Assembly: GCF_023954335.1 (NCBI RefSeq)
Contig: NZ_JAMLIE010000001.1
Span: forward strand, 2,418,001-2,482,000
DNA from: Aquamicrobium sp.
Lineage (GTDB): Bacteria; Pseudomonadota; Alphaproteobacteria; Rhizobiales; Rhizobiaceae
Direction of reading: 5' to 3'
DNA length: 64,000 nucleotides
Shown here: positions 1-9,834 of the stretch, piece after piece
Position numbering within the stretch: position 1 is the stretch's first letter
How the letters are laid out: every line of letters begins with the position of its first letter
Notes under the pieces: model-generated
What the model saw: the letters and a program-made list of their open reading frames with translations, nothing else
Databases searched by the model: none
Told to the model about the DNA's origin: nothing
Translations under genes and position numbers: made by a program

Positions 1-2
1 CC

Positions 3-1294
<1,292 letters not shown>

Positions 1295-1298
<4 letters not shown>

Positions 1299-2137
1299 GC
1301 ACGCGCGGCCTCGACCATCTGGTGCTGCCCGTCGCCGGGCTCGATGCATCGCGGGCGCGGCTGGAGAGGCTGGGCTTCACCGTCGCGCCGCAGGGCACCC
1401 ATCCCTTCGGCACGATCAACGCCTGCGTCTATTTCGCCGACGGCACCTTCATCGAGCCGCTCACGGTCGGCGATGCGGCGATCGCCGATGCGGCCGTCGC
1501 CGCCGGCAACAGTTTCGTCGCCGGCGACCGGCGTTTTCGCGAGACGCGGGGCGAGGAGGGGCTTTCGGGCCTCGTCTTCACCACCGGCGACGCCGAGGCC
1601 GACCATGCGGAATTTTCCCGGCTCGGCATGTCCGGCGGGCCGATGGTCGAATTCTCGCGCCCGTCGATGGACCCGGACGGCAAGGCCGACATCGCCTCCT
1701 TCCTGCTCGCCTTCGCCGCCCCGGAAGGCGGCGCGGACGCCTTTTTCTTCGCCTGCGAGCGGCGCAAGGTGCCGGCCATCGACCGCTCGGCGCTGGAGCG
1801 CCATGCGAACGGCGCGACGCGGATAGCCGCCGTCGCCGCCGAGGCGGCCGACCCGGCGCGCTTCGCCGCTTTTCTCGCCGCCGCCGGCCGCGCCGACGCG
1901 ACGCAGAAGGGCGGGACGACCGAGGTCGCGCTCGCCAACACCGTGCTGCGTGTCGCCGCAAGCGACGACGCCGTGCGCCCGCGCCTTGGCGCCATCGCGT
2001 TCGGCGTGCGCTCGCTGGATGGCACGCGCGCGCTGTTCAACGCCAACGGCATCGGCTACGACGAGCGCGAGAAACGCCTTCACGTGCCGCCGGCAAGCGG
2101 GCAGGGCGTCGAGTTCGTGTTCGAGGAAACGCCATGA
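1295..2137 (+). CDS. VOC / glyoxalase-like domain protein
   Basis: A 280-residue protein opening with LDHLVLPVAGLDAS, the first strand pattern of a glyoxalase-like (vicinal oxygen chelate) domain, and with a second half that looks like a repeat of the fold. Substrate unknown. The start chosen is GTG at 1295, overlapping the pyrG stop by 4 bases (GTGA); the frame is open further upstream but only inside pyrG. The gene also overlaps kdsA by 4 bases, so pyrG, this gene and kdsA form one tightly packed transcription unit. Function beyond the fold cannot be inferred. Confidence 0.85.
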
Positions 2138-2967
2138 CCGCGCCGAATCCTTCTGTCAGCGTCGGCAATGTCCGCTTCGCCAACGATGCGCCGCTGGCGC
2201 TGATCGCCGGGCCGTGTCAGCTCGAGACGCGCCAGCACGCCTACGACATGGCCGGCAGCCTGAAGGAAATCTGCGCGAAGCTCGGCATCGGCCTCGTCTA
2301 CAAGACCTCGTTCGACAAGGCCAACCGCACCTCTCTTTCCGGCAAGCGCGGCGCCGGGCTGGAAACCGCGCTGCCGATCTTCTCGGACCTCCGGCGCGAC
2401 CTCGAGCTGCCGCTCCTGACCGACGTCCACACCGAGGAGCAGTGCGCGCTCGTCGCGGGCGCGGTCGACATCCTGCAGATCCCGGCCTTCCTGTCGCGTC
2501 AGACCGACCTTCTGATCGCGGCGGCGCGGACCGGCCGGGTCGTCAACGTCAAGAAGGGCCAGTTCCTCGCCCCGTGGGACATGAAGAACGTCGTCGCCAA
2601 GGTGACGGGCTCGGGCAACGCCAACGTGCTGCTTACCGAGCGCGGCGCGTCCTTCGGCTACAACACGCTCGTCTCCGACATGCGCTCTTTGCCGATCATG
2701 GCCGAGACAGGCGCGCCGGTGATCTTCGACGCCACCCATTCGGTGCAGCAGCCGGGCGGGCAGGGCGGCTCCTCTGGCGGCGAGCGCCGCTTCGTCGGCA
2801 CGCTGGCGCGCGCGGCTGTCGCGGTCGGCGTCGCCGGAATCTTCATCGAGACGCACCAGGATCCCGACAACGCCCCCTCCGACGGGCCGAACATGGTGCG
2901 CCTGTCCGACATGCCGCGCCTGATCGAGACGCTTCTGGCCTTCGACCGCATCGCCAAGGGGCTGTAG
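2134..2967 (+). CDS. kdsA: 3-deoxy-8-phosphooctulonate synthase (KDO-8-P synthase)
   Basis: Condenses phosphoenolpyruvate with arabinose 5-phosphate to KDO-8-phosphate, the first committed step toward the KDO of lipopolysaccharide. 277 residues is full length for the family. The N-terminal AGPCQLE motif (residues 25-31), the KTSFDKANR substrate loop and the late HQDPDNAPSDGPN stretch are typical. It starts with ATG overlapping the upstream stop by 4 bases. The placement between pyrG and eno is a common order in Hyphomicrobiales. Confidence 0.97.
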   Translation: MTAPNPSVSVGNVRFANDAPLALIAGPCQLETRQHAYDMAGSLKEICAKLGIGLVYKTSFDKANRTSLSGKRGAGLETALPIFSDLRRDLELPLLTDVHTEEQCALVAGAVDILQIPAFLSRQTDLLIAAARTGRVVNVKKGQFLAPWDMKNVVAKVTGSGNANVLLTERGASFGYNTLVSDMRSLPIMAETGAPVIFDATHSVQQPGGQGGSSGGERRFVGTLARAAVAVGVAGIFIETHQDPDNAPSDGPNMVRLSDMPRLIETLLAFDRIAKGL

Positions 2968-3033
2968 CGGAACCTCCTCGCCGTCTGCCCCGTTGTTGAT
3001 GCACGGGGGCGCAGCCGCACAGGAGAGACCATC

Positions 3034-3399
3034 ATGGCTACCGCCACAGGACATACCCAGGCCATTCAGGCATCGCGCGTCATCGGCACCGATGTCTACA
3101 ACACCGAAGGCGAGCATATCGGCACCATCGAGGATGTCATGCTCGACAAGTCGTCGAACAACATCATGTACGCCGTGGTCGGTTTCGGCGGTTTTCTCGG
3201 CATCGGCGAGAAGTACCACACCGTTCCGTGGGCCAGCCTCGACTACGAGCCGCATCGCGGCGGCTACGTCGTGCCGTTCACCCGCAGCCAGCTCGAAGCG
3301 GCTCCGGTCTACGACATCAACGACCTGACCAAGGATGACGGCACGCAGGCGCGCGACGCCTCCTACGATTACTACAAGGTTCCCCGCTACTGGCTCTGA
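3034..3399 (+). CDS. PRC-barrel domain protein
   Basis: A 121-residue protein with one PRC-barrel: residues of about 10-75 contain ASRVIGTDVYNTEGEHIG and later KYHTVPWASLDYE, the usual beta-barrel pattern. PRC-barrels occur in RimM, photosynthetic reaction-centre H subunits and many small stress proteins of alphaproteobacteria; a free-standing copy like this has no assigned reaction. ATG at 3034 is preceded by the purine-rich AGGAGAG, a clear ribosome site. It lies alone between kdsA and eno with gaps of about 65 and 110 bases. Confidence 0.88.
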   Translation: MATATGHTQAIQASRVIGTDVYNTEGEHIGTIEDVMLDKSSNNIMYAVVGFGGFLGIGEKYHTVPWASLDYEPHRGGYVVPFTRSQLEAAPVYDINDLTKDDGTQARDASYDYYKVPRYWL

Positions 3400-3507
3400 G
3401 GCCCTGGCGGAACCACGGCGGGAAATGATGGCGGAGATTGCCTCGGCAGAAGCCTTTCGCTAAGACGGCGGCGAATTTTGCACCGCATCCAGGCGAAGGA
3501 ACCTGCC

Positions 3508-4782
3508 ATGACCGCCATCATCGACATCGTCGGCCGCGAAATCCTCGACAGCCGCGGCAATCCGACCGTCGAGGTCGATGTCGTGCTGGAGGACGGCTCC
3601 ATGGGCCGCGCGGCCGTCCCCTCCGGCGCCTCGACCGGCGCGCACGAGGCCGTCGAGCTGCGCGATGGCGGCGCCCGCTATCTCGGCAAGGGCGTGCAAA
3701 ATGCCGTCGACGCCGTCAACGGCGAGATTTTCGAAGCCATCGGCGGGCTGGAGGCGGAGAACCAGATCCAGATCGACCGCGCGATGATCGACCTCGACGG
3801 CACGCCCAACAAGGCGCGGCTCGGCGCCAACGCCATCCTCGGCGTCTCGCTGGCCGTCGCCCGCGCCGCCGCCGAGGCCGCCGCGCTGCCGCTCTACCGC
3901 TATGTCGGCGGCGCCGGCGCGCATGTGCTGCCCGTTCCGATGATGAACATCCTCAACGGCGGCGCCCATGCCGACAACCCGATCGATTTCCAGGAATTCA
4001 TGATCATGCCGGTCGGCGCGGAATCCTTCCGCGAGGGCCTGCGCTGGGGCGCGGAGATCTTCCACACGCTGAAGAAGGGCCTGAAGGACGCCGGCCACAA
4101 CACCAATGTCGGCGACGAGGGCGGCTTCGCGCCGAACCTGAAGAGCGCGCAGGCCGCGCTCGACTTCGTCATGGCCTCGATCGAGAAGGCCGGCTACAAG
4201 CCGGGCGAGGACGTCGCCATCGCGCTCGACTGCGCCTCGACCGAGTTCTTCAAGGACGGCAACTACGTCTACGAGGGCGAGCGGAAGACGCGCGACCCGA
4301 AGGCGCAGGCGAAATATCTCGCCAAGCTCGCGGCCGACTACCCGATCATCTCCATCGAGGACGGCATGGCCGAGGACGACTGGGATGGCTGGAAGACGCT
4401 GACCGACCTGACCGGCGCCAAGGTCCAGCTCGTCGGCGACGACCTGTTCGTCACCAATTCGGCCCGCCTGCGCGACGGCATCCGCATGGGCGTCGCCAAC
4501 TCGATCCTCGTCAAGGTCAACCAGATCGGCACGCTGACCGAGACGCTCGACGCGGTCGAGACCGCGCACCGCGCCGCCTATACGGCGGTGATGTCGCACC
4601 GTTCGGGCGAGACCGAGGACTCGACCATCGCCGACCTCGCGGTCGCCACCAATTGCGGGCAGATCAAGACCGGCTCGCTCGCCCGCTCCGACCGCATGGC
4701 CAAGTACAACCAGCTCCTGCGTATCGAGGAGGAGCTGGGCGCGCATGCGCGCTATGCCGGCCGCGGCATTCTCAAGGGGTAG
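3508..4782 (+). CDS. eno: Enolase (phosphopyruvate hydratase)
   Basis: Interconverts 2-phosphoglycerate and phosphoenolpyruvate in glycolysis and gluconeogenesis. 424 residues is standard. Visible motifs are IVGREILDSRGNPTVEVDV at the N-terminus, the mobile loop PSGASTGAHEA, the metal-site run GDDLFVTN and the enolase signature LVKVNQIGTLTETLDA (about residues 334-349). ATG at 3508 is chosen because it follows GAAGGA and gives the conserved N-terminus; the frame is open 30 bases further but without a good ribosome site. Confidence 0.98.
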   Translation: MTAIIDIVGREILDSRGNPTVEVDVVLEDGSMGRAAVPSGASTGAHEAVELRDGGARYLGKGVQNAVDAVNGEIFEAIGGLEAENQIQIDRAMIDLDGTPNKARLGANAILGVSLAVARAAAEAAALPLYRYVGGAGAHVLPVPMMNILNGGAHADNPIDFQEFMIMPVGAESFREGLRWGAEIFHTLKKGLKDAGHNTNVGDEGGFAPNLKSAQAALDFVMASIEKAGYKPGEDVAIALDCASTEFFKDGNYVYEGERKTRDPKAQAKYLAKLAADYPIISIEDGMAEDDWDGWKTLTDLTGAKVQLVGDDLFVTNSARLRDGIRMGVANSILVKVNQIGTLTETLDAVETAHRAAYTAVMSHRSGETEDSTIADLAVATNCGQIKTGSLARSDRMAKYNQLLRIEEELGAHARYAGRGILKG

Positions 4783-4854
4783 GGGCGCTCGATGACGGCC
4801 CGGAGGCCGGGGGGGGGCTTGACCCGCCGGCCCCGAACCGCCACATCCGCCGAC

Positions 4855-5301
4855 ATGTCGAGAGGCTTCTGGAAGACCACCGCGCTGGAAGAGATGACGC
4901 CGCTTGAGTGGGAGGCGCTGTGCGACGGCTGCGGCAAGTGCTGCCTCGCCAAGCTCGAGGACGAGGACACCGGCGACATCTACTGGACGAGCGTCGGCTG
5001 CCGCCTTTTCGACGACAAGACCTGCCGCTGCCGCGACTACGACAACCGCCTCGCCAGCGTGCCGGACTGCATCCGCCTAACGCCGCAGAACGTGCGCACC
5101 ATTGCTTGGCTGCCGCAGACCTGCGCCTACCGGCTTGTCGCCGAGGGGCACGACCTCTACTGGTGGCACCATCTCGTCTCCGGCAGCCGCGAGACGGTTC
5201 ACGAGGCCGGCATCTCGGTGCGCGGCCGGGTCACGGCCAGCGAGGACGATCTGCCCGACCCCGAAGACTATTTCGACCACATGCTGGAGGAAGAACCATG
5301 A
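4855..5301 (+). CDS. YcgN/YkgJ-type cysteine-cluster protein (UPF0260)
   Basis: A 148-residue protein of the YcgN family. The family hallmark, CDGCGKCCL (Cys at 23, 26, 29 and 30), is followed by further cysteines in GCRLFDDKTCRCRDY and DCIRL, arranged as a probable zinc or iron-sulfur site. Function in the family is not established. Translation is placed at ATG 4855; an upstream in-frame ATG at 4792 would add 21 low-complexity Arg/Gly/Pro residues not seen in relatives. It ends in a 4-base overlap with the next gene. Confidence 0.9.
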   Translation: MSRGFWKTTALEEMTPLEWEALCDGCGKCCLAKLEDEDTGDIYWTSVGCRLFDDKTCRCRDYDNRLASVPDCIRLTPQNVRTIAWLPQTCAYRLVAEGHDLYWWHHLVSGSRETVHEAGISVRGRVTASEDDLPDPEDYFDHMLEEEP

Positions 5302-5711
5302 GCGAAGCCGACACGATTGCGCTGGTCCGCCGCTATATCGACGCCTTCAACGCCGGCGACCGCGACACCATGCTCGCCTGCCTCTCCGACGACGTCGCCC
5401 ACGACATCAACCAGGGCGAGCGCCAGATCGGCAAGGACAAGTTCCGCTGGTTCCTCGGCATGATGGACCGTCACTACCGCGAGCGGCTGGAGGACGTGGT
5501 CGTCATGGCCGGGCAGGGCGGCGGGCGTGGCGCGGCCGAGTTCACCGTCCACGGCACCTATCTCTCCACCGCCGAGGGGCTGCCGGAGGCCAACGGCCAG
5601 ACCTACGCCTTGCCGGCCGGCATCTTCTTCGAGGTCGACGACGGGCTGATCTCGCGCGTCACCACCTATTACAACCTCGCCGACTGGACGGCGCAGGTCG
5701 AGAAAGGCTGA
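5298..5711 (+). CDS. NTF2-like (SnoaL-type) small protein
   Basis: A 137-residue protein with the cone-shaped NTF2/SnoaL pattern: an N-terminal helix (VRRYIDAFNAGDRDTMLACL), then a beta-sheet ending GIFFEVDDGLISRVTTYYN. Such domains act as isomerases, hydrolases or ligand-binding proteins; nothing here fixes the substrate. It overlaps the YcgN-type gene by ATGA and is followed after 4 bases by the acetyltransferase gene, so the three are probably co-transcribed. Confidence 0.85.
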   Translation: MSEADTIALVRRYIDAFNAGDRDTMLACLSDDVAHDINQGERQIGKDKFRWFLGMMDRHYRERLEDVVVMAGQGGGRGAAEFTVHGTYLSTAEGLPEANGQTYALPAGIFFEVDDGLISRVTTYYNLADWTAQVEKG

Positions 5712-5715
5712 AGCC

Positions 5716-6309
5716 GTGACGGCTGCGGTCGAGGTCCGGCGGCTTTCGCGCCCGGAGGCGGAGGCAGCCTTCGACGACCTCGCCCGACTACGGATCGAGG
5801 TTTTCCGTGATTTTCCCTATCTTTATGAGGGAGACTTCGACTACGAGCGGCGCTATCTCGCCACCTTTATGGCGTCGCCCGGCGCGGTGGTGATCGGCGC
5901 GCTCGACGGCGGCGCGCTCGTCGGCGCGGCGACGGCCGCGCCGCTTTCCGACCATTTCGATGAGTTCGCCGGCCCGTTCGCGGCGCGCGGGCTCGACCCG
6001 GCCGACTTCTTCTATTTCGGCGAGTCGGTGCTGCGGAAGGCCTATCGCGGGCGCGGGGTCGGCGTCCGCTTCTTCGAGGAACGGGAGCAGGCGGCGCGCG
6101 AGGCCGGCTTTTCGCGCTGCGTCTTCTCCTCGGTCGTGCGCCCGGCCGACCATCCGGCGCGCCCGGCGGGCTACGCGCCGCTCGACGCCTTCTGGACGAG
6201 GCGCGGCTATGCCCGCATCGAGGGCCTCGCCACCGGCTTTTCCTGGCGCGACGTCGGCGAGGCGCACGAGACCGTCAAGCCGATGGAGTTCTGGCAAAGG
6301 ACTCTCTAG
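5716..6309 (+). CDS. GNAT-family N-acetyltransferase
   Basis: A 197-residue predicted acetyl-CoA-dependent acetyltransferase. The central SVLRKAYRGRGVGVRFFEERE matches the acetyl-CoA pyrophosphate-binding loop (R/Q-x-x-G-x-G/A). Acceptor unknown. It starts with GTG at 5716, four bases after the previous stop, and ends just before a convergent glycosyltransferase gene. Confidence 0.85.
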   Translation: MTAAVEVRRLSRPEAEAAFDDLARLRIEVFRDFPYLYEGDFDYERRYLATFMASPGAVVIGALDGGALVGAATAAPLSDHFDEFAGPFAARGLDPADFFYFGESVLRKAYRGRGVGVRFFEEREQAAREAGFSRCVFSSVVRPADHPARPAGYAPLDAFWTRRGYARIEGLATGFSWRDVGEAHETVKPMEFWQRTL

Positions 6310-6315
6310 CCGCGC

Positions 6316-7179
6316 TCACGCCTTGGGCGCATCGATCCAGATGCCCCGGTTCTCCTGAAACCAGCGGAAGCAGGCATGGTTGGCGTCGTCGCGGCCATGG
6401 CCGCGGACGGAGAATTTCAGCAACGAATCGCGGCCGGCGATGCGCCGCTCGATCGAGGGGATCGCCCCCGCGTTCAGCCAGATATTCACGCCGTTCGCGG
6501 CGAGGCAGCCCGAGAGCCACGGGTCGTCCACCGTCCACAGGATGTCGGGGATGTCGAAGGCGAAGTCGGGAATGAAGTCCGGCCTGATCATCACGCCGCC
6601 GAAGCCTTTCAGGACATCGACATGGCCGGATGAAACCCATGGCGGCGGCGCGTAGAGGCCGAGCGATGCGATCCGGGCCAGCCGGTAGCGCCAGCCCTTG
6701 CGGCGCGGCCGGGCGCGCGGGGTGGCGGTGCCCCTGAAGCCGGGAACGAAGCGGCCGGCCTCGACGATCGCGCAGTCGGGATGCGCGCGCCGCGCCGCCA
6801 CGAAGCGGCCGAGCCATTCGGGATCGTAGATGCGGTCGTCGTCGCAGAACAGGATTTCGACGTCCTCGCCGCGAAGATCGCGCACGGCGGGAAGGATCTT
6901 CGTCGCCGGCCCGAGATCCTCGGCACAGCGATGGATCTCGACCCCCTCCGGCACCTCGGGCAGCGCGCCGTCCCAGTCCGGGAAGCGCCTGTAGCGATGC
7001 GGGATGTAAAGGCGGATCTCGTCGGGCGGGGTCACCTGCCGCAGGATCGACAGAAGGGTCGGCCCGATGCCGGAAAAACGCGACGGGATCGAGGAGAGGG
7101 AGACGATGACGCGCAACGGTGGTACTCGCTTTATCGGTATCGGTACGGGATTGTAGGCGTTGTCCTCGAAGGCGGCCAT
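6316..7179 (-). CDS. Predicted glycosyltransferase
   Basis: A 287-residue protein. The N-terminus has the strand-turn pattern LRVIVSLSSIPSR and an acidic metal-site motif FCDDDRIYDPEW (DDD at about 113-115), as in GT-A fold nucleotide-sugar transferases. No membrane segment or signal peptide is evident. The start chosen is ATG at 7179; the ribosome site is weak (GGGAGG about 18 bases upstream), so a nearby start is possible. It lies 14 bases downstream of cobT on the same strand and may be read through from the cob genes, but nothing links it to cobalamin. Confidence 0.75.
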   Translation of the reverse strand: MAAFEDNAYNPVPIPIKRVPPLRVIVSLSSIPSRFSGIGPTLLSILRQVTPPDEIRLYIPHRYRRFPDWDGALPEVPEGVEIHRCAEDLGPATKILPAVRDLRGEDVEILFCDDDRIYDPEWLGRFVAARRAHPDCAIVEAGRFVPGFRGTATPRARPRRKGWRYRLARIASLGLYAPPPWVSSGHVDVLKGFGGVMIRPDFIPDFAFDIPDILWTVDDPWLSGCLAANGVNIWLNAGAIPSIERRIAGRDSLLKFSVRGHGRDDANHACFRWFQENRGIWIDAPKA

Positions 7180-7193
7180 ATCATGCGAAACTG

Positions 7194-8222
7194 TCAGCCT
7201 CCCGAGACTCCGGCCTCGGCGAAGGTCGCCATGCCGGCGTGGCAGGCCAGCGCGCCGCGCAGCACGGTGATGGCGAGGCAAGCGCCCGACGCCTCGCCGA
7301 GCCGCATGCCGAGGTCGAGGATCGGGTCGAGCCTCATATGATGGAGCAGCCGCCGGTGCCCGGCCTCGGCCGAGACGTGGCCGGCGAGGACATGCGCCAG
7401 CCCGCCCTCGTCCAGCCGGCACAGCGGCGCGAGCGCCGCGCTGGCGACGAAACCGTCGACGACCACAGGAATGGAACGGCGCCGCGCGGCGAGCGCCGCG
7501 CCGAACATCGCCGCGAGCTCGCGCCCGCCGACGCGGCGCAGCGCCTCCAGCGGGTCGGCGAGCGCCGCGCCGTGCAGCCGCAGCGCCGCGTCGACGGTCG
7601 CCGCCTTGCGGGCGAGGCCGGCATCGTCGACGCCGGTGCCGCGCCCGACCCAGTCTGCTCCGTCGCCGCCGAACAACGCGGCTGCGACGGCCGCGGCGGT
7701 TGTGGTGTTGGCGATGCCCATCTCGCCGAGGCAGACGAGGTCGGCCTGCGGGTCGAGCGCCTCCATGCCGGCGCGCACGGCGGCGACGAAGGCGGCCTCG
7801 TCCATGGCCGGTCCTTGCGTGAAATCGGCGGTCGGCTCGCCGATCGAAAGCGGCACGACCTTCAGCGCGGCATTCGCCTCGCGGGCAAGCTGGTTGATCG
7901 CCGCGCCGCCGGCGGCGAAATTCGCCACCATCTGCGCCGTCACCTCGGCGGGAAAGGCCGAGACGCCGCGTCCGGCGATGCCGTGCGAGCCGGCGAAGAC
8001 CAGCACCTCGACGCGCTCCAGCCGCGGGACGGCGCGGCCCTGCCAGCGGGCGAGGAACACCGCCAGCGCCTCCAGCCTGCCGAGGCTGCCTGGCGGCTTG
8101 GTCAGCGTCGCCTGCCTCGAGGCGGCGTCCGCAGCCGCCAGCTCGTCGCCGGCAGGCAGCGCGGCTGCGAGGGCGCGAATGGCATCGATGGTGGTCGGCG
8201 CGGGCATGGCGGTTCCGGTCAT
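7194..8222 (-). CDS. cobT: Nicotinate-nucleotide--dimethylbenzimidazole phosphoribosyltransferase
   Basis: Activates the lower ligand of cobalamin by making alpha-ribazole 5'-phosphate. The 342-residue length is typical. The conserved FAGSHGIAGRGVSAFP (77-91) and LGEMGIANTTTAAAV (about 166-179) phosphoribosyl/nicotinate-site motifs are intact. It overlaps cobS by 4 bases on the same strand, and cobU lies divergently upstream, so the lower-ligand and nucleotide-loop assembly genes sit together. Confidence 0.96.
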   Translation of the reverse strand: MTGTAMPAPTTIDAIRALAAALPAGDELAAADAASRQATLTKPPGSLGRLEALAVFLARWQGRAVPRLERVEVLVFAGSHGIAGRGVSAFPAEVTAQMVANFAAGGAAINQLAREANAALKVVPLSIGEPTADFTQGPAMDEAAFVAAVRAGMEALDPQADLVCLGEMGIANTTTAAAVAAALFGGDGADWVGRGTGVDDAGLARKAATVDAALRLHGAALADPLEALRRVGGRELAAMFGAALAARRRSIPVVVDGFVASAALAPLCRLDEGGLAHVLAGHVSAEAGHRRLLHHMRLDPILDLGMRLGEASGACLAITVLRGALACHAGMATFAEAGVSGG

Positions 8223-8998
8223 GGCAGGAGGAAGACGGTCGCGGCCGACAGGAGGGCGATCTCGCCGGCCTGCTGCGCGCAGCCCAGCACGTCGCCGGTC
8301 TGCCCGCCGATCTGCGCCAGCGCGAGGCGCGCGACGAGCAAGGCGACGAGGCCGAGAACCAGCGACGAGACGACGGCGAAGGCGAGGCCGCAGGGCAGGA
8401 GGAAGACGAAGCCGAGCGCCAGCGCCGCGAGCGTGGTTCCATTGCCCATGGTGCCGATGCCGGCCGAAAGCCCGTCGGCGCGCGCCGGGGGCAGGGCTGC
8501 CAGCAGGGCCGGAAGCACCGCGCGCGAGCCGGCATGCGCCGCGACGCTCGCGAGGATCGCGCCGGCAATCGAGGCTTCCGCGAGCGCGGCGAGCGCCGCC
8601 CAGCGGGCGAGCAGCGACAGGCCGAGCGCCAGCACGCCATAGGAGCCGATGCGGCTGTCGCGCATGATGGCGAGCTTGTCGTCACGGCTCCTGCCGCCGC
8701 CGAAGCCGTCGGCGGTGTCGGCCAGCCCGTCCTCGTGCAGCGCCCCGGTCAGCGCGACCCCGGCGGCAATGGCGAAGGCGGCGGCAAGCTGCGGCGGCAG
8801 GCCGGGCAGCAGCGCCAGCCACAACGCCCCGCCGACGCCGATGCCGACGACTGCCCCGGCAAGCGGCGCGGCCCACTGGATGTCGGCGAAGGTCCGCTGC
8901 CGGCCGGCGTCGAGCGGGAGGGGCAGGCGGGTATAGAACGAGATCGCGCCGGCGGCGTCGCGCATGAGGACGGGCAATCCGGGAAGGTGAAAGGACAA
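8219..8998 (-). CDS. cobS: Adenosylcobinamide-GDP ribazoletransferase (cobalamin synthase)
   Basis: Membrane enzyme joining adenosylcobinamide-GDP to alpha-ribazole, the last assembly step of the cobalamin nucleotide loop. It is 259 residues, with several hydrophobic segments and the family motif HEDGLADTADGFGGG followed by RSRDDK (about 89-108). This family is named CobS in enteric naming and CobV in Pseudomonas naming. Its start faces cobU across about 180 bases. Confidence 0.95.
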   Translation of the reverse strand: MSFHLPGLPVLMRDAAGAISFYTRLPLPLDAGRQRTFADIQWAAPLAGAVVGIGVGGALWLALLPGLPPQLAAAFAIAAGVALTGALHEDGLADTADGFGGGRSRDDKLAIMRDSRIGSYGVLALGLSLLARWAALAALAEASIAGAILASVAAHAGSRAVLPALLAALPPARADGLSAGIGTMGNGTTLAALALGFVFLLPCGLAFAVVSSLVLGLVALLVARLALAQIGGQTGDVLGCAQQAGEIALLSAATVFLLP

Positions 8999-9148
8999 GC
9001 GGCTTCGGCTCCGGCCGGAACGGGTGGAAGCCGATTTAGGGTTTGCCCGGCGGCGATGTCAACGCGCCGCGCGCCATGGTGCGACGAGGACGATTCGGGG
9101 TATGATCCTCGGGCAGGCGGGCTCGTCTGCAAATTGGGGGGAAGAACG

Positions 9149-9187
9149 ATGAAGATCACGATGCAGGAAGGACGCGGCCATGGCTGA
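9149..9187 (+). CDS. Possible 12-codon leader peptide overlapping cobU start
   Basis: ATG at 9149 follows a strong ribosome site (GGGGGGAAGAACG) and opens a 12-codon frame, MKITMQEGRGHG, whose stop TGA at 9185-9187 lies just inside cobU. The cobU start (9180) sits within this frame. It could couple cobU translation to a short upstream frame, or be chance. No attenuator hairpin is obvious. Confidence 0.25.
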   Translation: MKITMQEGRGHG

Positions 9188-9698
9188 CCGGCAGGCAAGC
9201 CTGACGCTGGTGGTCGGCGGCGCGCGCTCGGGCAAGAGCAGCCACGCCGAGGCGCTGATCGCCGCGCACCCGGCACCCTGGACCTATATCGCCACCGCGC
9301 AGGCGTTCGACGACGAGATGGAGGAGCGCATCGCCCACCACCGCGCCCGCCGCGACGGGCGCTGGCGCACTGTCGACGCGCCGCTCGACCTCGCCGAGAC
9401 GCTCGGCGTGATGCCCGAGGGCGCGCCGGTGCTGGTCGATTGCCTGACGCTCTGGCTCTCCAACATCATGCTGGCCGACCACGACGTCGACCGCGAGATA
9501 CGCCGCCTCGTCGCCGTCCTTGCCGCGCCGCGCGGGCCGTGGGTCGTGGTCGCCAACGAGGTCGGCATGGGAATCGTGCCCGAGAACGCGCTGGCCCGGC
9601 GTTTTCGCGATGAGGCCGGCCGGCTGAACCAGATGGTCGCGACCGTCGCCGACAGCGTCACCTTCACGGTCGCCGGCATGCCGCTCGCGGTCAAATAG
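9180..9698 (+). CDS. cobU: Adenosylcobinamide kinase / adenosylcobinamide-phosphate guanylyltransferase
   Basis: Bifunctional enzyme that phosphorylates adenosylcobinamide and then attaches GMP, giving the substrate of CobS. It is 172 residues. P-loop GGARSGKS (13-20), VDCLTLWLSN and VANEVGMGIVPEN are the family motifs. ATG 9180 has AGGAAGG upstream. It is divergent from cobS/cobT. It is called CobP in Pseudomonas naming. Confidence 0.95.
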   Translation: MADRQASLTLVVGGARSGKSSHAEALIAAHPAPWTYIATAQAFDDEMEERIAHHRARRDGRWRTVDAPLDLAETLGVMPEGAPVLVDCLTLWLSNIMLADHDVDREIRRLVAVLAAPRGPWVVVANEVGMGIVPENALARRFRDEAGRLNQMVATVADSVTFTVAGMPLAVK

Positions 9699-9764
9699 AC
9701 GCCGCCCGCCCGGCGCGTCAGGTATCGTGCGACCTTTTCGCCCTTGTGGTGGAGAGGTCGTGCT

Positions 9765-9788
9765 TGGTAAATCGCATTTGATATACCA
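9765..9788. promoter_or_regulatory. Inverted repeat upstream of nnrS
   Basis: TGGTAAATC and GATATACCA form 9-base arms (8 of 9 pair) separated by 6 bases, 46 bases before the nnrS start. The TGGT...ACCA ends resemble GntR-family operators; the site is not an FNR/NnrR box (TTGAT-N4-ATCAA). Seen in sequence; the role is inferred. Confidence 0.35.
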
Positions 9789-9834
9789 GTTAGAGACGGT
9801 CCCCACGACAGGATCGTCCCCATGGAGATCCCGA

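Noticed and set aside
8999..9179. Cobalamin riboswitch between cobS and cobU
   Set aside because: The GCCACTG-type B12 box and surrounding conserved elements are not present on either strand.
9776..9792. FNR/NnrR box TTGATATACCAGTT before nnrS
   Set aside because: Only the first half-site matches; the second half differs at three positions.
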